A stretch of DNA of 64,000 bases from Neisseria sp. 83E34 (GCF_001308015.1 NZ_LGYH01000006.1:124001-188000), one strand, 5' to 3'. Positions 54,661 through 64,000 are shown, counted from the stretch's first letter. Notes: a model not told the origin generated them from the letters alone. A program made the numbers and translations.

Positions 54661-57600
54661 TTAGCCCAATACTTCAACATGTTTTTCCAATACAGTTTCC
54701 AAAGTTTGTCCGCTGGAAATACCTGTGAAAGTAATGCTGTTGTTATAAGTAGCGCCATCAGCTCCTACCGCAGTAAAGCTCAATGTGCTGGTTGTGTCAT
54801 TCCACACAGCGTTCTTCAGGTCATTAGCATTCACTAAATCGGCAAATACTACTTTATCTTCGCCTTCAGTGAAATCAACTATCACGTCTTGACCGCTGTT
54901 GCTGTTTGCCAAGAAGACAAACTTATCAGCACCTTCGCCGCCGGTTAGATTATCATTACCGGCACCGCCAAACAACACGTCATCTCCGCTACCACCGTTC
55001 AGTGTGTCGTTGCCACCATCAGGACGGCCATCCAACAACTCTTTCCAGTGTTCAGCGATATAGTCCGCTTTTTGTTGGTCAGTAGCTTCTACACCACTAT
55101 TTTCAGACCATTTGATGAACTCATTCAGAGCTTCTGAACTCATACCATTATGGTTGCCGGCAGTATAGCTAACACCAGTATCACCATTTGTCCAAGTCAA
55201 GTGATCAGTATTGATAGTATCACCAAAGATAAAGTCGTTACCGTCTCCTCCGGAAATAGTATCGTCAGCCACACTGCTTAGTACCTCAGATTCACTACCT
55301 CCTTGTAACGCAGCATCCAACTCATCCGGAGTATTCACGATAGCAGAGTCACCTGCAGTACCTTGATAAACTACTTTACCTACTTTTGGTGCATCGTAGC
55401 TAAAGCTACCTTCTACCAATGGATCATTAGAAGTGTTGTCAAAGAAATTCAACACATTTTCTCTGATGCCTTGGGAGAAGCCAATTGCATGTACGGCAGA
55501 AACCTCACTCAAGCCTTTGAAGCTATTCAAAGCAGCGTTAACTGTATTTTGAGTAACATAAGCACCAATAGGATCTTTCAAACCTTGCTGACCGTATGCG
55601 GTCGGCTCACCATCTGTCAAGAAATAAGTAATGTTTTGATAACCATTACCTGATACTTCGTTAAACCATGCCGTAGTATCAGCAAATGCATCATCGTAAT
55701 TAGTTATACCTTCAAGACGTGAACCAACTTTCAAATTAGCAATTTTACTTGCTAATTGATCTACATTATCTTGAGTCAGATCCTCAATATTCACTTCCAA
55801 CTTAGTCAAACGGTTAAACGCGAATAGTGCTACGTTAACTTTACCATCATGACCGGCTAAATCATTTGCCAACTTCAGCAAAGAATTCTTAGCCATATTG
55901 AAGTAAGTTGTGCCGTCTGCAATGCGGTATTTTTGCATACTGTTAGAAATATCCAGCAGAATCGCTACGTTATAGTTAGCTCCCGGGGTAATTACTGTTG
56001 TAGTACCACCTTTGTCACCAACCAGAACATCATTACCGCCCCCACCATTGATATCATCTTTGTCATTTCCGCCAAAGATAGTTTTGTCACTATCTCTGCC
56101 ATCAATCGTAATAGTCAATGTTGAAGAACTGCTGTCACCATCTGAATCTTTCACAGTATAAGTGAATGTATCTGTTAATGTTTCACCATCATTCAAAGCT
56201 TTAACTGCAGGATTGTTGTTATTCAATGCATAGCTATAAGTGCCATCAGCATTTAATGTCAACTCACCATAGCTTCCTTTACCGTTTTCAACATTAGCAG
56301 TTACAGGCTTATCAGCACCAGTAGCATCGTTACCCAATACATTTCCGCTAACAGAGCCTTCACCCTCTCGAATATTGTTGGCATCAGCAGATGCAGCTGG
56401 CGCAGTATCTGTAATAGTTACATTCAATTGAGCATTGGTTGTGTTACCCAACACATCTTTCACAACTATATCGAATGAATCTACAACAGAATCATCACCT
56501 CGACTATGGTCTTTCGCAGTGCCATTTTCTGTGTACTCGTAAGTCAATACACCAGTTGCGACATCATAACCTGTTACTTTCAACGTACCTTTATCTGTAA
56601 CGATTTCCACAGGAACTTTGTTATTGGCTTGAGTTACATCTTTATCACCAATAGTTACTACACCAACACCTGCTTTATCAGATACTTTGATCGTACCATT
56701 CACAGTATTAGAACTCGCTTCTTCCACAGAAGCATTTTCTACTTCTACTGCTGGAGGTGCAGTATCTACGCTACCACTATCTTTCGCAGTTGCTTCGTTA
56801 CCGGCAGGATCTTTCACTTTCGCTTCGGCGGTGTACGGACCTTCCGGCAGCTCTTTCGGCACGTCCACTGAATAGGTGCCGTCCGGTTTAACGGTGGTCG
56901 TCACCACTTGGGTGTTGCCGTCTTTGTCGGCCACCGTCACGGTTACCACGGAACCTTCCGGTGCGTCGGTGGTACCGGTGATGGTCGGCGTGGTGTCGCT
57001 GGTGTTGTCCGGCGCGTCAACCGTGATTTGCGGCGCGGTGGTGTCGATCGAACCCGGATCGGTTGCGGTCGCTTCGTTACCGGCAGGATCTTTCACTTTC
57101 GCTTCGGCGGTGTACGGACCTTCCGGCAGCTCTTTCGGCACGTCCACTGAATAGGTGCCGTCCGGTTTAACGGTGGTCGTCACCACTTGGGTGTTGCCGT
57201 CTTTGTCGGCCACCGTCACGGTTACCACGGAACCTTCCGGTACGTCGGTGGTACCGGTGATGGTCGGCGTGGTGTCGCTGGTGTTGTCCGGCGCGTCAAC
57301 CGTGATTTGCGGCGCGGTGGTGTCGATCGAACCCGGATCGGTTGCGGTCGCTTCGTTACCGGCAGGATCTTTCACTTTCGCTTCGGCGGTGTACGGACCT
57401 TCCGGCAGCTCTTTCGGCACGTCCACTGAATAGGTGCCGTCCGGTTTAACGGTGGTGGTCACCACTTGGGTAGTGCCGTTTTTGTCTTTGATAGTAACAG
57501 TTACTTCAGAACCCACAGGAACATCCTTAGTCACAGTTCCAGTAATAGTGGGCGTTGTGTCACTAGTATTATCCGGAGCATCTACAGTAATACCAATAAT

Positions 57601-58404
57601 ACTACCCGGATCTTCCGCGGTTGCAGTATCTTCTGGTGAAGAATTATCTACTACAGTAGCAGACGCTTTATAAGGTCCGCTCGGCATGTCGTCTGTCGGC
57701 TCTACAGAATAAGTTCCATCAGCCTTAACAGTTGTAGTTAATGTATGAATTTTTCCATCAACAGGATTGCCGTTAGCATCTTTAGTGACCTCTGTCACCT
57801 TTACTGTTACAACGCTACCTTCTGCTGCATTTGTCGTACCAGTGATAACAGGCGTTTTGTCTGCTGTTTGATCAGGAGCAGACACAGTAATTTTTAGAGC
57901 ATCTTCCGGTGCGTCATCACCACCACCGCCACCCGCGGCGGCGGCCAATCCAGCAACCGGCAATGCAGCCAAAGCCCACAGCGGGTTAGGAACCCACATA
58001 GCACTTGCAATAATCTCACCGCCCAAAGCCTGACCCGCAGCCACTTCGTCTGCCAACATAGTAACAGCTTCTTCCTGCAGCGTACTTTCAGGAATGTAAG
58101 GGTACATGTTACCGTTCTCATGTAGGCCAACCAAAAGGTTGTCTGCGCCATTATTGCCATAGAATCCCTCAATAATTAAGTCAGGATTCTCAATATTCGT
58201 ACCTTCGAATGCAATTTCCAAGTTTTCGCCCACACGTTTAGTCATGATATTCTCAGGACCAAAAGATGTAGCATCATCAATAAATTGATAGTTTACATTT
58301 TCTTGAGCAGGAATTCGAAGAGGTGTACCTGTTGCTGTTTGCAACTGTACTGTTTCAACAGTTGACTTAGCATCATTAATATTTAGCGTAATGCTTCTAG
58401 ACAT
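54661..58404 (-). CDS. Type-I-secreted repeat adhesin with Ig-like repeats, VCBS, VWA and RTX domains (BapA/LapA-like)
   Basis: A 1247-residue surface adhesin. Residues 1-140 are a BapA/LapA-like prefix, then hydrophobic WALAALPVAGLAAAAGGGGG. Ig-like (Big-type) modules follow at about 170-270, 272-366, 367-459 and 460-552; the last two are nearly identical. A further module (about 553-665) and a VCBS domain (670-770) come next. A VWA domain (about 810-1000) has MIDAS residues Asp818-Ile-Ser820-Asn-Ser822, Thr901 and Asp931 (FLTDGEP). RTX repeats GGDGNDFI and GGNDTLNGGSGDDVLFGGAG lead to a C-terminal secretion signal. The gene is 18 bases after an OmpA-like lipoprotein on the same strand. No type I exporter lies in this window. 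Adhesion is inferred from architecture. Confidence 0.92.
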   Translation of the reverse strand: MSRSITLNINDAKSTVETVQLQTATGTPLRIPAQENVNYQFIDDATSFGPENIMTKRVGENLEIAFEGTNIENPDLIIEGFYGNNGADNLLVGLHENGNMYPYIPESTLQEEAVTMLADEVAAGQALGGEIIASAMWVPNPLWALAALPVAGLAAAAGGGGGDDAPEDALKITVSAPDQTADKTPVITGTTNAAEGSVVTVKVTEVTKDANGNPVDGKIHTLTTTVKADGTYSVEPTDDMPSGPYKASATVVDNSSPEDTATAEDPGSIIGITVDAPDNTSDTTPTITGTVTKDVPVGSEVTVTIKDKNGTTQVVTTTVKPDGTYSVDVPKELPEGPYTAEAKVKDPAGNEATATDPGSIDTTAPQITVDAPDNTSDTTPTITGTTDVPEGSVVTVTVADKDGNTQVVTTTVKPDGTYSVDVPKELPEGPYTAEAKVKDPAGNEATATDPGSIDTTAPQITVDAPDNTSDTTPTITGTTDAPEGSVVTVTVADKDGNTQVVTTTVKPDGTYSVDVPKELPEGPYTAEAKVKDPAGNEATAKDSGSVDTAPPAVEVENASVEEASSNTVNGTIKVSDKAGVGVVTIGDKDVTQANNKVPVEIVTDKGTLKVTGYDVATGVLTYEYTENGTAKDHSRGDDSVVDSFDIVVKDVLGNTTNAQLNVTITDTAPAASADANNIREGEGSVSGNVLGNDATGADKPVTANVENGKGSYGELTLNADGTYSYALNNNNPAVKALNDGETLTDTFTYTVKDSDGDSSSSTLTITIDGRDSDKTIFGGNDKDDINGGGGNDVLVGDKGGTTTVITPGANYNVAILLDISNSMQKYRIADGTTYFNMAKNSLLKLANDLAGHDGKVNVALFAFNRLTKLEVNIEDLTQDNVDQLASKIANLKVGSRLEGITNYDDAFADTTAWFNEVSGNGYQNITYFLTDGEPTAYGQQGLKDPIGAYVTQNTVNAALNSFKGLSEVSAVHAIGFSQGIRENVLNFFDNTSNDPLVEGSFSYDAPKVGKVVYQGTAGDSAIVNTPDELDAALQGGSESEVLSSVADDTISGGDGNDFIFGDTINTDHLTWTNGDTGVSYTAGNHNGMSSEALNEFIKWSENSGVEATDQQKADYIAEHWKELLDGRPDGGNDTLNGGSGDDVLFGGAGNDNLTGGEGADKFVFLANSNSGQDVIVDFTEGEDKVVFADLVNANDLKNAVWNDTTSTLSFTAVGADGATYNNSITFTGISSGQTLETVLEKHVEVLG
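56749..57591. repeat. Tandem 279-base repeats in the adhesin gene
   Basis: Three successive units encode one 93-residue Ig module: 56749-57027, 57028-57306 and a more diverged 57307-57591. The first two are almost base-identical; one visible difference is GTGCGTCGGTGG versus GTACGTCGGTGG. The core is visibly richer in G+C than the flanking parts of the same gene. Confidence 0.9.
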
Positions 58405-58422
58405 AGTCTTTCACCTTAATGG

Positions 58423-59331
58423 TTAGTTGTTTTTTTCACCGTGAAGAATAATCTCCACTCGACGGTTTGGCTGGTCACATTCTTTGCGTGCTGCAGCATC
58501 TTTAGGATGCTTGGCTCGGCAATCTGTGACGATAAGATCATTTTCACCGCGCCCTTCCGAAGTAATCAGATTCGGATCCAATCCACTTCCAGACAAGGCT
58601 TCTTTTACTGTTTTAGCACGTGCCAAAGACAGCTTATTGTTATACTGATTACTACCTTCGGGATCAGTATAACCAATAACTTGGATACCACTTATTCGAC
58701 CAGGATTTTGCTTGATATCTTCAGATACAGCTGCAATTTCCTGTTTACCTTTCGGAAGCATATCTTTATAGCCCGAACGGTCAAATTTGAACAAAGCAGA
58801 AGCTTGTAAAGTATATTTTTTCAAAACAGTTGAGCATTGCGCAGCAGTTTGTACCCGTGACAACGTATGATGCTGGCTTTGAACACCTTTCATTTCTTGC
58901 TCAGCCTGTTCAGGAGAAACAGCTTGTAATGCTGGGCGTCCATTTTCACCTTGGACAATCTTAAAGAAAGAAACCGCTGCTTCAGGCAAGTTATAGTAAT
59001 CACCTGAATTTGCTTTTTCATGGTAAGCCACATCTTTATTGGCAAACTCAGCAAAGAATCTCTGGTTTTGTGCGCATACAGTTTCTTGACGATACGCGTT
59101 AGGTTGCAATGATCCCAAATATTGACCATTCACATACACATTAACAGTAGGGCCATCAATTGCATTGGCTTGACGGTAAAATACAACCGAAGATTTATCA
59201 TCTGGCACACTGGTACTGTAAACAGTATCTGTTGTGTCAATCCAAACTTCGCGGTTTGCATTTTTATAAACACAACCTGTTGCAAGCAAAGGCAGCATGA
59301 ATAACCATAGTTTTTTATGCTGAATCATCAT
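58423..59331 (-). CDS. OmpA-family lipoprotein encoded with the adhesin
   Basis: A 302-residue outer-membrane lipoprotein. Signal MMIQHKKLWLFMLPLLATGC is followed by Cys20, an N-terminal domain with DDKSSVVFYRQ and VNGQYLGSLQP (resembling DUF2846-type sequences), and the C-terminal OmpA peptidoglycan-binding domain. The last has ALFKFDRSGYKDMLPKGKQE, the VIGYTDPEGSNQYNNKLS core with its binding Asp, and QPNRRVEI with the binding Arg. GGAG seven bases before the ATG sets the start. Stop-to-start distance to the adhesin is 18 bases. OmpA-like partners encoded next to large RTX adhesins are known in BapA-type loci; a role in export or retention is inferred. Confidence 0.9.
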   Translation of the reverse strand: MMIQHKKLWLFMLPLLATGCVYKNANREVWIDTTDTVYSTSVPDDKSSVVFYRQANAIDGPTVNVYVNGQYLGSLQPNAYRQETVCAQNQRFFAEFANKDVAYHEKANSGDYYNLPEAAVSFFKIVQGENGRPALQAVSPEQAEQEMKGVQSQHHTLSRVQTAAQCSTVLKKYTLQASALFKFDRSGYKDMLPKGKQEIAAVSEDIKQNPGRISGIQVIGYTDPEGSNQYNNKLSLARAKTVKEALSGSGLDPNLITSEGRGENDLIVTDCRAKHPKDAAARKECDQPNRRVEIILHGEKNN

Positions 59332-59959
59332 TATAAATCTCCATTTAATTTAAGCACCCTAACAATATTCAATATTAAAGTAATGTGTACCTAAATTACA
59401 TAATTGGTTTAAACGAAAAAAAACCTTAAATTTAATGCCACGGACACCGAAATTAATTAGCAAAAACTTTACAAATTCACGCATGGAGCGGATTGACTTG
59501 GCAAAGTTATCCTAGCAAAACTCCAAAACAATTTTCTAAGCAAAAGGTTGTGAAGTGGTATCGAGATAGATTAATGATATTAAATAACAAAGCAACTATC
59601 TCATGTCGGAGCAAAAATAAACGGCTTCCATACTAGATGAAAGGCATTATACTAAAAAAGATTTATCTTGCATATTTTAAAAAAACTTAATCTGTTATTT
59701 GCAAAATCTCAAACCGTTATTTTTTTTATAATTAAAAATCATATACTTAAAAATATTCTTTTTAGAATAACAAAAATACTTCAGCAATATAGTTGCCATA
59801 ACTCTTTGTTTACATAGAGTTGCATTTTTGATACACAACAATAATAATACCCTATTGAATTTAAACTTTAAGAAATTAATTTTCGAAACCAACATATCTT
59901 TAAACAAAGCCAAATAAAAATTCTAATCAATTGAATTAAATAGACTTAATTTTACTGTC
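59332..59959. other. A+T-rich region between the adhesin operon and smc, no gene recognised
   Basis: About 630 bases, strongly A+T-rich with long A and T runs, containing the divergent promoters of the OmpA-like gene and smc. No DUS and no coding frame supported. H-NS-like silencing or curved DNA would be compatible but cannot be read directly. Confidence 0.4.
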
Positions 59960-62900
59960 ATGCGCCTTACCCATATTAAACTTACTGGTTTTAAATCTTT
60001 CACAGATCCCACTACGATTCATGTTCCGGGACAGCTGGTAGCCGTTATCGGCCCGAATGGCTGCGGTAAATCAAACGTAATTGATGCGGTTCGTTGGGTT
60101 CTAGGAGAAGCATCAGCCAAGCAGCTGCGCGGGGAAAGCATGCAGGATGTTATTTTTAACGGTGCAGCAACCCGTCGCCCTGCTCCCCGTGCATCAGTCG
60201 AACTGGTATTCAACAACGCGGATCAGTCTTTGCAAGGGCCATGGGGTAAATATGCAGAGGTGAGTATCAAACGGCAACTAACCCGCCAGGGAGAATCTAC
60301 CTATTACATCAACAACCAAGTAGTACGCCGCCGCGACATTACAGACTTATTTCTAGGTACGGGCGTTGGCGCACGTGGTTATGCTGTTATTGAACAAGGC
60401 ATGATTTCTCGGATTATTGAAGCCAGGCCTGAGGAATTGCGCGCTTATATAGAAGAAGCCGCCGGCGTATCCAAATATAAAGAACGCCGAAAAGAAACCG
60501 AACACCGCTTAAAAGATACCCGAGAACATTTACAACGGCTGTCTGACTTACAAGCAGAGCTTGCCCGCCAAGTTGAAAAACTGGAAAAACAGGCTGAAAC
60601 TGCCGAACGCTATCAAACTCTCACAGAGCAGATTGCCCGACAACAAGACCTGCTGGACTACACTCAATGGCAACAATCGCTAGCAGCAGCAGACAAAGCC
60701 ACCGAGCAGCACCGCATTTCCCAACAGAAACAAGATGAAACTGCCGCGCAAAATCAAGCAGCAGGAGAAGCACTACATATTTTGCGTGAAGAAGAGCAAA
60801 AGCAACAGCAGCAAGCTCAAGCAATCAGCAATCAACGCGCCATGCTACGCGAGCAGATTGCCCGCTTGGAAGAACAATTACGTTCACAACACAACCTGCA
60901 ACAGAGAATCCAGCGGGATCGCCAGGCTGCACAAGCCCAACTACAACGTATTCATTCAGAAAAACAAAATATTCTTGATGAATTAGAAATACTGGAAACC
61001 GACCTAGAAGAAAAACAAATAGAGCTTGCTGAATGGGCCATGCAAGTTGCAGAACGAGAAGAAAGCCTTCCTGAGCTGGAAGCGGCGCAGAACACATTAA
61101 CCGCCTCTTTTCAAGCTCAACAAGACGAACTTAACCGCATCAAGAGGGAGCTTGCGCTCAAGCAACAACAGCTTGCCCATGCCAACCAAACACTGAATCA
61201 ACACAGCCTGCGTCGAGAGCGTCTGTATCAAGAAAACCAATCACTCAATCTGCCGCACGAAGCAGAAATTGCGGCAGCACAAGAACAAGCTGAAATCTTG
61301 CAAGCGCAGCATGAACATTATGAACAACAACTTTTAGACAGCGAAGAACGTTATGCCTGTCTGAAAAACACCGTTCAGACAGGCATTCAAGCTTACAACG
61401 ATTTATACCAACAACACATCACGCTTCAAGCCGAACAACAAGCTATTGGCGTATTGCTCGAAAACAACCGTAAAGCGGACGATTTCTGGCAACAAACGCC
61501 TTATGCTTCCGCGCCTGCATTATGGCAACATATTAAAGTACCTGACGATTGGCAACACGCGCTGGCTGCTTTTCTTGAAACAAAATTACAAGCTCGCGCT
61601 TTAACCAGTGAAAAGGTATTACCTTTGCCTCTGCCTGAAGGTTCGGCCGCATGGTTTTATACCGACTTAACTTCACCCCGTAAAACCCAACCGGCTCAAG
61701 CATTGATTAACCAAATCCAAGCTGACCCGCCCTATCAAACAGCTCTGGCTTACTGGTTAGACGGCGTCTTATGCGCCCCTTCATTAGACTATGCCCTGCA
61801 AAATCGTGAACGCTTACAAAGCCGTCAATGCTGGCTCACGCCCGAAGGCCATCAAGTTGATTCGATCGGTGTCGTGCTTTATGCCGAAAAAAACAGCCAA
61901 AATTTAATTGAGCTGAAAAACCGCTACGATGCACTTAACAAGCAGCTCGAAATCATTTCACCCGAGCTTAAACAAGCCGAACAACACAATAACGAAGCCC
62001 GCGCTGCTATCGAAGCACATGAAGCACAACATAAAACATGGCAAACACAACACCGTCAACATGCCGCACAGCTTCACACAGCACAAGCAAAAGCAACCGA
62101 ACTACTCACCCGCACCAATCAAGGCCAACTTCGACGCCAGCATATCGAACAAGAACTCCTACTGATCGAAGAAGAACAACTTGTGCTGCAACAAAGCAGC
62201 GAAAGCCTGCAAAGCGATATCGAGCTGCTTGCCGAAGCCGCAACAGAATTAGAAAATCAGCAGAGCGGATTGCATAACACACGCCAAAGCCGCCAAAACG
62301 AACTCAAACAAGCCCAACTTGCGCTGCTTGAGGCCAACCGCCGCTACGGCATGATTGAAGTCGCCGTACATAAACAGCAGCAACGCAAACAATCGTTGCA
62401 GCAGCAAATCACCGCACTCGAACAACAAACACTCGATTGGCAAGAGCGGCAATCCGAGCTGGCACTGGCCTATGAAAGCGAAGAGCAAGACAGCGAACAA
62501 CGTGAAAAACTCGAATTGCTGACCGAGCAAGTAAGCACATTGGAAGAACAGTATCTCGTCATACAAGAATGCCTGTCTGAAACCCAGCAACAAGGCCGTG
62601 AACTATATGCACAACAGCAAACGCTTGCCGCTTCTTTGCCGCAGCTGCAAGCCGCCACTCAAACCGCCTTGCTGCAGCAACAAGAAGCCTTGATTAATGC
62701 AAAGCGCCATCATCAGAATCTGGAAGAACGGCACGCCGACTTCGAAGCCTTGGCCAAATTAGTCGGAAAATCCGGCTTAAAAGAACTTTCCGGCAGCATT
62801 CAAAGCCTGAGCCAACAAATTGAAGCATTGGGCGCAGTTAACCTTGCCGCCCTCAAAGAGCTGGAAGAAGCACGCGAGCGTGACGGCTATTACCGTAACC

Positions 62901-63442
62901 AAAGCGAAGATGTGCAGTCTGCAATTGATTTATTGGAAGAAGCCATCAGCCAGATTGATAACGAAACCAAACAGCGCTTTAAAGAAACTTTTGATGCTGT
63001 AAACGAAAAGGTGCAAACTTTTTTCCCCACACTATTCGGTGGCGGCGAAGCCACTTTGCATATGATAGGCGACGACTTGCTTACCGCCGGCGTATCGATT
63101 ATGGCGCGTCCGCCCGGTAAGAAAAACAGCACCATCCACCTGCTCTCGGGCGGCGAAAAAGCACTAACCGCCATGAGCCTTGTGTTCGCCCTATTCAGCC
63201 TCAACCCCGCACCTTTCTGCCTGCTGGACGAAGTAGACGCCCCGCTTGACGATGCCAATACCGGCCGCTTCTGCAATCTGGTGAAAGAAATGTCGGCGCA
63301 AACCCAGTTTCTCTACATTTCGCACAACCGAATAACCATGGAAATGGCCGAGCAGCTTATCGGCGTTACCATGCAGGAAAAAGGCGTGTCGCGCATCGTG
63401 GCAGTAGACATCCAGCAAGCCTTGAGTATGGCGGAAGCTTAA
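59960..63442 (+). CDS. smc: Chromosome segregation protein SMC
   Basis: Condensin-type ATPase that organises and separates chromosomes, 1160 residues. Walker A GPNGCGKSNVIDAVRWVLG is at about 32-50 in the N-terminal head. Long coiled coils (about 170-490 and 660-1000) flank a hinge near 510-620. The C-terminal head carries LLSGGEKALTAMSLVFALF (signature) and PFCLLDEVDAPLDDANTGRF (Walker B). Gln-rich coils (QQQQQAQAISN) are notable. An inverted DUS pair lies inside the gene and encodes YACLKNTVQTGIQ in the coil. No ribosome binding site is seen at the ATG. ScpA/ScpB are not in this window. Confidence 0.96.
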   Translation: MRLTHIKLTGFKSFTDPTTIHVPGQLVAVIGPNGCGKSNVIDAVRWVLGEASAKQLRGESMQDVIFNGAATRRPAPRASVELVFNNADQSLQGPWGKYAEVSIKRQLTRQGESTYYINNQVVRRRDITDLFLGTGVGARGYAVIEQGMISRIIEARPEELRAYIEEAAGVSKYKERRKETEHRLKDTREHLQRLSDLQAELARQVEKLEKQAETAERYQTLTEQIARQQDLLDYTQWQQSLAAADKATEQHRISQQKQDETAAQNQAAGEALHILREEEQKQQQQAQAISNQRAMLREQIARLEEQLRSQHNLQQRIQRDRQAAQAQLQRIHSEKQNILDELEILETDLEEKQIELAEWAMQVAEREESLPELEAAQNTLTASFQAQQDELNRIKRELALKQQQLAHANQTLNQHSLRRERLYQENQSLNLPHEAEIAAAQEQAEILQAQHEHYEQQLLDSEERYACLKNTVQTGIQAYNDLYQQHITLQAEQQAIGVLLENNRKADDFWQQTPYASAPALWQHIKVPDDWQHALAAFLETKLQARALTSEKVLPLPLPEGSAAWFYTDLTSPRKTQPAQALINQIQADPPYQTALAYWLDGVLCAPSLDYALQNRERLQSRQCWLTPEGHQVDSIGVVLYAEKNSQNLIELKNRYDALNKQLEIISPELKQAEQHNNEARAAIEAHEAQHKTWQTQHRQHAAQLHTAQAKATELLTRTNQGQLRRQHIEQELLLIEEEQLVLQQSSESLQSDIELLAEAATELENQQSGLHNTRQSRQNELKQAQLALLEANRRYGMIEVAVHKQQQRKQSLQQQITALEQQTLDWQERQSELALAYESEEQDSEQREKLELLTEQVSTLEEQYLVIQECLSETQQQGRELYAQQQTLAASLPQLQAATQTALLQQQEALINAKRHHQNLEERHADFEALAKLVGKSGLKELSGSIQSLSQQIEALGAVNLAALKELEEARERDGYYRNQSEDVQSAIDLLEEAISQIDNETKQRFKETFDAVNEKVQTFFPTLFGGGEATLHMIGDDLLTAGVSIMARPPGKKNSTIHLLSGGEKALTAMSLVFALFSLNPAPFCLLDEVDAPLDDANTGRFCNLVKEMSAQTQFLYISHNRITMEMAEQLIGVTMQEKGVSRIVAVDIQQALSMAEA
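61353..61386 (+). repeat. Inverted DUS pair inside the smc coding sequence
   Basis: ATGCCTGTCTGAA (61353-61365) and its complement (61374-61386) lie in frame within a coiled-coil segment, so a terminator-like hairpin sits mid-gene. Confidence 0.85.
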
Positions 63443-63524
63443 TTTAAGCCAAGCGATAGCTGCGAAATTCAATCTTTATAGAGTATTAACCCACTCTGTT
63501 ATAGATGTCATTTTTGCCGGTTAT

Positions 63525-63588
63525 AATGCAATGCCTGTCTGAAAGCCCGTTGACAGAATCAATCGTACTTTCAGACAGGCATTGCATT
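63525..63588 (+). terminator. Long inverted DUS between smc and the hemerythrin gene
   Basis: 21-base arms (63525-63545 and 63568-63588) starting AATGCAATGCCTGTCTGAAA. The rest of the 318-base gap (63443-63760) shows no gene. Confidence 0.75.
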
Positions 63589-63760
63589 GATAAACACTAA
63601 CCTTGATATGCATCAAATCCAAGCAAACCCTCTAAACTGCAACCTTGAACTTAAACGCCTCCCACCCTAAAATACAAACAAATAATTGAAACTATCATTC
63701 AACCAAACATCACTGTACTAAACAGCATTTACAAATAACCACCACGAATAGAGAGCAACT

Positions 63761-64000
63761 ATGTCTTTTATACAATGGACCCTTGACTTAGCAACCGGCT
63801 TTGATGATATAGACGAGCAACACCAACAACTGATCAACTGTATCAATAAATTCTATGATGCCGACCAAACCAAAGACCGCGACCTCATCGCCAAAGCCTT
63901 GCAAGAACTGATCGACTGCACCACCGACCATTTCCACAAAGAAGAACAAATGCTGGAAGAAGCAGGCTATCATCTGCTGGAACAGCATAAAAAAGTGCAC
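63761..64000 (+). CDS. Bacteriohemerythrin (C-terminus beyond window)
   Basis: Oxygen-binding non-heme di-iron protein; the first 80 residues are present. It starts MSFIQWTLDLATGFDDIDEQ, the hemerythrin opening. Iron ligands visible are His21 (DEQHQQL), His57 and Glu61 (HFHKEE), His76 and His80 (QHKKVH). The remaining ligands should follow past base 64000. The ATG follows GAGAGCAACT. It is intact as far as seen. In bacteria the family stores or senses oxygen, or delivers it to oxidases; role here is open. Confidence 0.92.
   Translation, partial: MSFIQWTLDLATGFDDIDEQHQQLINCINKFYDADQTKDRDLIAKALQELIDCTTDHFHKEEQMLEEAGYHLLEQHKKVH

Noticed and set aside
56876-57433. Two identical plus-strand frames of 92 codons
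   Set aside because: They are shadows of the 279-base adhesin repeats on the opposite strand; their spacing only reflects the repeat period.
59695-59913. Short minus-strand frame upstream of smc
   Set aside because: Composition is that of A+T-rich spacer (Lys/Asn/Phe/Leu-rich), no ribosome binding site or domain; treated as noncoding.

Overview
The window is chromosomal DNA of a naturally transformable member of the Neisseriaceae. The strongest evidence is dozens of copies of the DNA uptake sequence TGCCTGTCTGAA, the dialect named for Neisseria wadsworthii (TG-wadDUS). Most of them are inverted pairs downstream of genes, where they can also act as terminators. The complete mreBCD-mrdA-rodA elongasome points to a rod-shaped species, because coccoid Neisseria lack mreB. 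Gene content is otherwise typical of the genus: the ComEC/ComA DNA-entry channel, dnaB followed by five minor pilin genes, bamD, gatCAB, feoAB and class I fumarase.

Layout. 1-4.0 kb: end of modA and a large secreted RTX zinc metalloprotease. 4.1-9.8 kb: comEC, a DMT transporter, a small membrane protein, a YbaK-type deacylase, RidA and a GST. 9.9-12.9 kb: pdxA, a decayed IS5-type element and an unrecognised 340-residue protein. 13.0-17.5 kb: the gatCAB genes, interrupted between gatA and gatB by a DpnI-type restriction gene and its DpnD partner. 17.7-24.0 kb: mreB-mreC-mreD-mrdA-rodA and a MarC-family gene. 24.1-27.1 kb: trkH and trkA. 27.3-35.1 kb: fumarase, rhodanese, aminopeptidase P, a PAP2 phosphatase interrupted at a C7 tract, a TerB-like protein, and a two-component system with a META lipoprotein between its genes. 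35.3-38.9 kb: mltB, a Correia-like repeat and pnp. 39.3-41.6 kb: feoA-feoB plus a 48-residue Cys-rich membrane protein. 41.9-45.1 kb: leuS and IS remnants. 45.3-50.5 kb: minor pilin cluster and dnaB. 50.6-54.0 kb: pgeF, an acetyltransferase, rluD and bamD. 54.7-59.3 kb: a type-I-secreted adhesin with its OmpA-like lipoprotein. 60.0-64.0 kb: smc and the start of a bacteriohemerythrin.

How the parts fit. Several systems serve DNA uptake and surface life: ComEC, the minor pilins that prime type IV pili, the uptake sequences, and two very large type-I-secreted proteins. Both secreted proteins begin with a BapA/LapA-like prefix that ends in an AAAG-Gly-rich segment. No type I exporter is present in the window.

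The most informative signal is mosaic uptake-sequence dialect. GCCGTCTGAA-type DUS, the form used by meningococcus-like Neisseria, occur only in gatB, in gatA, just upstream of the DpnI gene, and three times in leuS. This suggests these segments were imported by transformation from another Neisseria. The DpnI/DpnD cassette sits in the middle of one such segment.
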